In this document: positions 58,361 to 61,285 of the stretch, piece by piece
How positions within the stretch are numbered: position 1 is the stretch's first letter
Layout: the number at the start of each line of letters is the position of its first letter
Assembly: GCF_019127135.1 (NCBI RefSeq)
Contig: NZ_JAHOEA010000020.1
Coordinates: 1 to 61,285, forward strand
Origin: Segatella copri
Lineage (GTDB): Bacteria; Bacteroidota; Bacteroidia; Bacteroidales; Bacteroidaceae
Reading direction: 5' to 3'
Length of the DNA: 61,285 bases
Notes under the pieces: model-generated
The model's input: only the letters and a program-made list of their open reading frames with translations
What the model was told of the DNA's origin: nothing
The model's database searches: none
Made by a program: the position numbers and the translations under genes

Positions 58361-60982
58361 TTAATCGAGTTTTCTTATCTTAATGCCATTCAAGAAAGCT
58401 TTTCCTTGCAAAGACTTTAGATGTATATGGATGCTCGTGTCATTGTTTCTTACAATATACCTACGCTTGAAGGCCGTGCGATAATGGCGTCCATCGGTAG
58501 GAGTGAAATCAGTCTCCTTGATTTCTCCATTAATGCTGACATCAAATTTTGCATCTTTAGATGAAGTTTCTCCATTGCTTCTGGTAAGGAGATTAGGCAA
58601 CTGGGTTGCTGGCTTAGTAACATCAGCCATCAACAATTCCACTTCATATTCGCCTCTTGGTGCATCTATCTTATATTCCAAGTCGCCTTCACGCCAAGTC
58701 TGATAAATAGGTCCATCAATCGTACTCTCTATCTCAGATGTGGTGCTTTTGTTTTCTCCTCCTATATATCCCCATGAGCCTGCCTTATAAGCTTGGTCTG
58801 GCAGCCACGTGAGATGACTCAAGGAAGAAATGAAATAGCAGTTGCTGCCCACATTGATGGCGAGTTCTTCACCCTTGGCCAGGTCTGGCAGTGGATTGTA
58901 CCGGATAGTCATCACATCTTCAGTATTGCCACCCTTTACCCTGAGATCATCATCAAACAGTTTTTCGCTCATTCCTTTTGCCTTCAAGGTAGAATTTCCA
59001 TAAGGCAGAACTACATCGAAGTTGGCGAAACAATTAACTGTCTTCTTCTTTCCACAGCTCTTGCCATTGGCGAAAAGTTCCACTTCTGGAAGGTTGGAAT
59101 ATACCTTGATGCGCTGAATATCATTCGCACTTCCCGTTCTTGTTGGCCAGTCACGGCTGGCAATATGAACCACCGGTATATCCTTGCGCCACATGGATTT
59201 GAAATAATAAGCAACATCCTTCAGCGTGCGGTTGTTGTAGGCCACTCCTTTGTTGTTCACCCTAGGCATGGATTCCTGACGTGCGGCAACATTAAAGTCG
59301 ATGAAGTTCCAATAGGTGCAACCGCTAATCCAAGGCTTCTCTTCAATGAATGGCAGATAATGCTCGATATAAGTCTGCTGATATTCAATACTGAAATCAA
59401 AGGCATGAGCAGAGTTAGAGTGCAGACGCAGATCACTACCGGCTCCCCACTCCGAGATGATCATCGGTTTCTTGGGATAGTTCCTGTGCTGGTCTTCACA
59501 CCAGCGGTTGAAACCATTCAACTCTCCCTCGTACCAGCCATGATAAAGATTCCAACCTACTACGTCAACCAGGTTGAGTCCTATTTCGTTGTAAATATTG
59601 TTCATATTGAAAGCCATCACACTCTTTCGCGTAGCATCTTCTTCCTTCAGAACCTTTTCCAACCGCTCAGCAAGTGCTAATGTACGCTCTTTGAAAGCTG
59701 GCCATTCTTTCGTGCCAGGCCATGGAGTGCAGAGCAGTATTTCATTCATATAGCCCCAGTTGATGATACTCGGATGGTTAAAGTGTTGGCGGATCATTTC
59801 CCGCAGATTACGCTCGCAATTATCTGCATAGCCTGGAGTGTCGGGCACAAGATCTATGATAGGGATTTCCTCCCAAGCCAACAAGCCAAGTTCATCACAG
59901 GCGTCCAGGAGCGCATCATCTTGTGGATAATGGGAGATACGGATATAATTGCTGCCCATTTCCTTCAGCAGACGGATGTCGCGACGGTGCGCCTCGTCAG
60001 GCAGGGCTACACCTACAGGTGCCTGATCCTGATGACGGTTGAAACCACGCAACTTGTAAGGCTTCCCATTCAAGCAGAATCCCTTCTCGCCATCGAATGA
60101 AAACCAGCGGAATCCTATCTTATGGGATTTCTCGTCAATGGCTTTTCTTGTTTTTGTGTCGACAAGCGAAGTTACCACCTTATATAAGATAGGTGTCTCC
60201 GGAGTCCAAAGCTCAGGATTACTGATGAGCTTAGACTGTAATTCCATGCGTCTGGTTTCGCCGGCTTTCAGAGTCACTTTTTTCTTGAAAGTTTGCAAGA
60301 GTTTTCCATCAGGCGCAAACAGTTCGTTCCTGACCTCAAAAGTTGATGGTTTCTTGGCATCATTGGTTACTTCACTCACCACTTTAACCAAACTTTGCTT
60401 CTCGTTAACTAAAGGAGTGGAAACAAAAATGCCGTCACTTCCCATGTTGAGCATGTTGAAATGAATATCAGGTGTGGAAATGAGCCATACATCACGATAG
60501 ATGCCACCCCAGAATGTGAAGTCTGCCATGATCGGTGTGACATCCTGACGGCTGTTGTCTACTGTTATCTCGATGGTATTGTCTGACTTTTTCCTGCTCA
60601 GTACATTACTTGGATTTAAAAATTGAGTGATGTCGTAGGTAAATGCTGAATATCCACCGGCATGACAGCCCACCTTTTTACCATTGACCTTCACTTCTGC
60701 AGCCTTATTTGCTGCATCTACCTTCAAGAAATAGCGCCTGCCTGGATTGACTTCCGGCAAGGTGAGAATACGACGGTATTCAGCCTTTCCTTGATAATAG
60801 TTTCTACCTTGATAGGCATCAAGGTTATAGGTGTGAGGTATGTTTACAGACGACCATTGCTGACTTGTAGGTAGTTTAAACTCCCAATTGTCATTGATGG
60901 TTCTGGTTTCACGTTGGGCCATGACAGGTATAACCATTATAGAACTTGTGAATGCGGTGAGAAAAATGTCTTTAATGTTCAT
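58361..60982 (-). CDS. Glycoside hydrolase family 2 (beta-galactosidase/related), exported
   Basis: The protein has 873 residues with a signal peptide (cleavage near 22, PVMA). The layout is an N-terminal jelly-roll sugar-binding domain (about 25-170), an immunoglobulin-like domain (about 185-290), a TIM barrel (about 295-600) and a C-terminal tail region to 873. The acid/base is Glu414 (NWGYMNE) and the nucleophile Glu511 (ISEWGAG). GH2 covers beta-galactosidases, glucuronidases and mannosidases; the sequence does not fix the sugar. The C-terminal 130 residues resemble a malectin/carbohydrate-binding domain. It acts in the periplasm. The promoter TACTTTTG is at 61027-61020. Confidence 0.93.
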   Translation of the reverse strand: MNIKDIFLTAFTSSIMVIPVMAQRETRTINDNWEFKLPTSQQWSSVNIPHTYNLDAYQGRNYYQGKAEYRRILTLPEVNPGRRYFLKVDAANKAAEVKVNGKKVGCHAGGYSAFTYDITQFLNPSNVLSRKKSDNTIEITVDNSRQDVTPIMADFTFWGGIYRDVWLISTPDIHFNMLNMGSDGIFVSTPLVNEKQSLVKVVSEVTNDAKKPSTFEVRNELFAPDGKLLQTFKKKVTLKAGETRRMELQSKLISNPELWTPETPILYKVVTSLVDTKTRKAIDEKSHKIGFRWFSFDGEKGFCLNGKPYKLRGFNRHQDQAPVGVALPDEAHRRDIRLLKEMGSNYIRISHYPQDDALLDACDELGLLAWEEIPIIDLVPDTPGYADNCERNLREMIRQHFNHPSIINWGYMNEILLCTPWPGTKEWPAFKERTLALAERLEKVLKEEDATRKSVMAFNMNNIYNEIGLNLVDVVGWNLYHGWYEGELNGFNRWCEDQHRNYPKKPMIISEWGAGSDLRLHSNSAHAFDFSIEYQQTYIEHYLPFIEEKPWISGCTYWNFIDFNVAARQESMPRVNNKGVAYNNRTLKDVAYYFKSMWRKDIPVVHIASRDWPTRTGSANDIQRIKVYSNLPEVELFANGKSCGKKKTVNCFANFDVVLPYGNSTLKAKGMSEKLFDDDLRVKGGNTEDVMTIRYNPLPDLAKGEELAINVGSNCYFISSLSHLTWLPDQAYKAGSWGYIGGENKSTTSEIESTIDGPIYQTWREGDLEYKIDAPRGEYEVELLMADVTKPATQLPNLLTRSNGETSSKDAKFDVSINGEIKETDFTPTDGRHYRTAFKRRYIVRNNDTSIHIHLKSLQGKAFLNGIKIRKLD

Positions 60983-61019
60983 TGCAGTTGCTTATTTAAT
61001 TGATTTTTGTATGACATGG

Positions 61020-61027
61020 CAAAAGTA
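61020..61027 (-). promoter_or_regulatory. -7 promoter box of the GH2 gene
   Basis: TACTTTTG on the minus strand lies 37 bases upstream of ATG 60982. Confidence 0.65.
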
Positions 61028-61046
61028 CAAATAAAATCTGAGAAAC

Positions 61047-61277
61047 TCACGCATTTTGTATTTTTTTTCGATATTCGGTATTGCCGGAGCCGCCTTCAGT
61101 AGTGCTTGAACCACCGCTAGGGGTAGAACCGCCAGGAGTATTATCCGGAGTAGTTGGCGCGTTGAGGTCAACGTTGGTCTTACCCTCCTTCTTTGCCTGG
61201 TTGATGCGTGACTTAGCCTGGTTGATTTCTAGAAGATTTGCGTTCACGCTACGCATTACGATGCTGTAATTAATCAT
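61047..61277 (-). pseudogene. Short HU-like gene, probably with an internal deletion
   Basis: The protein has 76 residues. Residues 1-34 (MINYSIVMRSVNANLLEINQ, then AKSRINQAKKEGKT) resemble, from memory, the N-terminus of Bacteroidales HU-family DNA-binding proteins of about 150-200 residues. Residues 35-70 are a Pro/Gly/Ser/Thr-rich tail of the kind seen at the end of some of those proteins. The central DNA-binding beta-arm region is missing, so an in-frame deletion is inferred. Both start and stop are inside the window. An alternative is a genuine small protein. Confidence 0.45.
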
Positions 61278-61285
61278 AGTCGTTT

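Overview
The window looks like a chromosomal segment of a gut-type Bacteroidales bacterium, most likely Prevotellaceae (Segatella/Prevotella copri-like). The genus is inferred. The phylum is supported directly by many promoters of the form TTTG-N19/20-TAnnTTTG, by a short RpoD of the Bacteroidota type at 53933-54796, and by a GldB-like lipoprotein, a TonB-dependent receptor and FHS/GPH sugar transporters. No tRNA, rRNA, CRISPR array or recognisable insertion sequence was seen; one structural RNA, RNase P RNA, is at about 56870-57276.

Region 1 (1-10411) is accessory. The window opens inside carB, whose intact 3' end runs to 1638. A low-GC insert follows: a minus-strand RelE/HigB-like toxin and XRE antitoxin, then a plus-strand cassette of a GIY-YIG nuclease with 11 repeats (broken by one frameshift), a double HIRAN-like protein with a C-terminal membrane anchor, and an unknown helical protein. 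The insert ends in a second, truncated copy of the same carB segment (about 6977-8113). Then come a HigBA module bracketed by short direct repeats, an HU-like/winged-helix DNA-binding gene and a 22-23 bp periodic repeat field (9945-10320). Recombination between the two carB copies would delete the cassette but leave carB without its 3' end.

Region 2 (10412-19374) is housekeeping and stress: YaaA, PHP phosphoesterase, beta-carbonic anhydrase, HD hydrolase plus peroxiredoxin, secreted esterase, free-Met-sulfoxide reductase, GH28 pectinase, Nudix, cupin, VOC protein and an outer-membrane barrel.

Region 3 (19498-30340) is a sugar-alcohol regulon: fructokinase, sorbitol-type dehydrogenase with a GPH symporter, two LacI regulators, type II NADH dehydrogenase, and mannitol dehydrogenase with an FHS transporter. 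Mannitol and sorbitol would both yield fructose, then fructose-6-phosphate, with NADH possibly passed to Ndh. Three arrays of three LacI-type 12-mers lie upstream of four promoters. The nearest 12-mer is exactly 45 nt from the TAnnTTTG box in all four cases, which points to activation.

Region 4 (30429-61285) is mixed core genome: umuC/umuD in reversed order, nitroreductase, PIF1-like helicase, two PLP sulfur enzymes, TonB receptor, two S9 peptidases, an MFS exporter, mtaB and a second radical SAM gene, GT2, a DUF4861 protein after a REP-like palindromic element, GldB-like lipoprotein, RpoD, DegP, rnpB, two small proteins, a GH2 glycosidase, and at the right edge a shortened HU-like gene.
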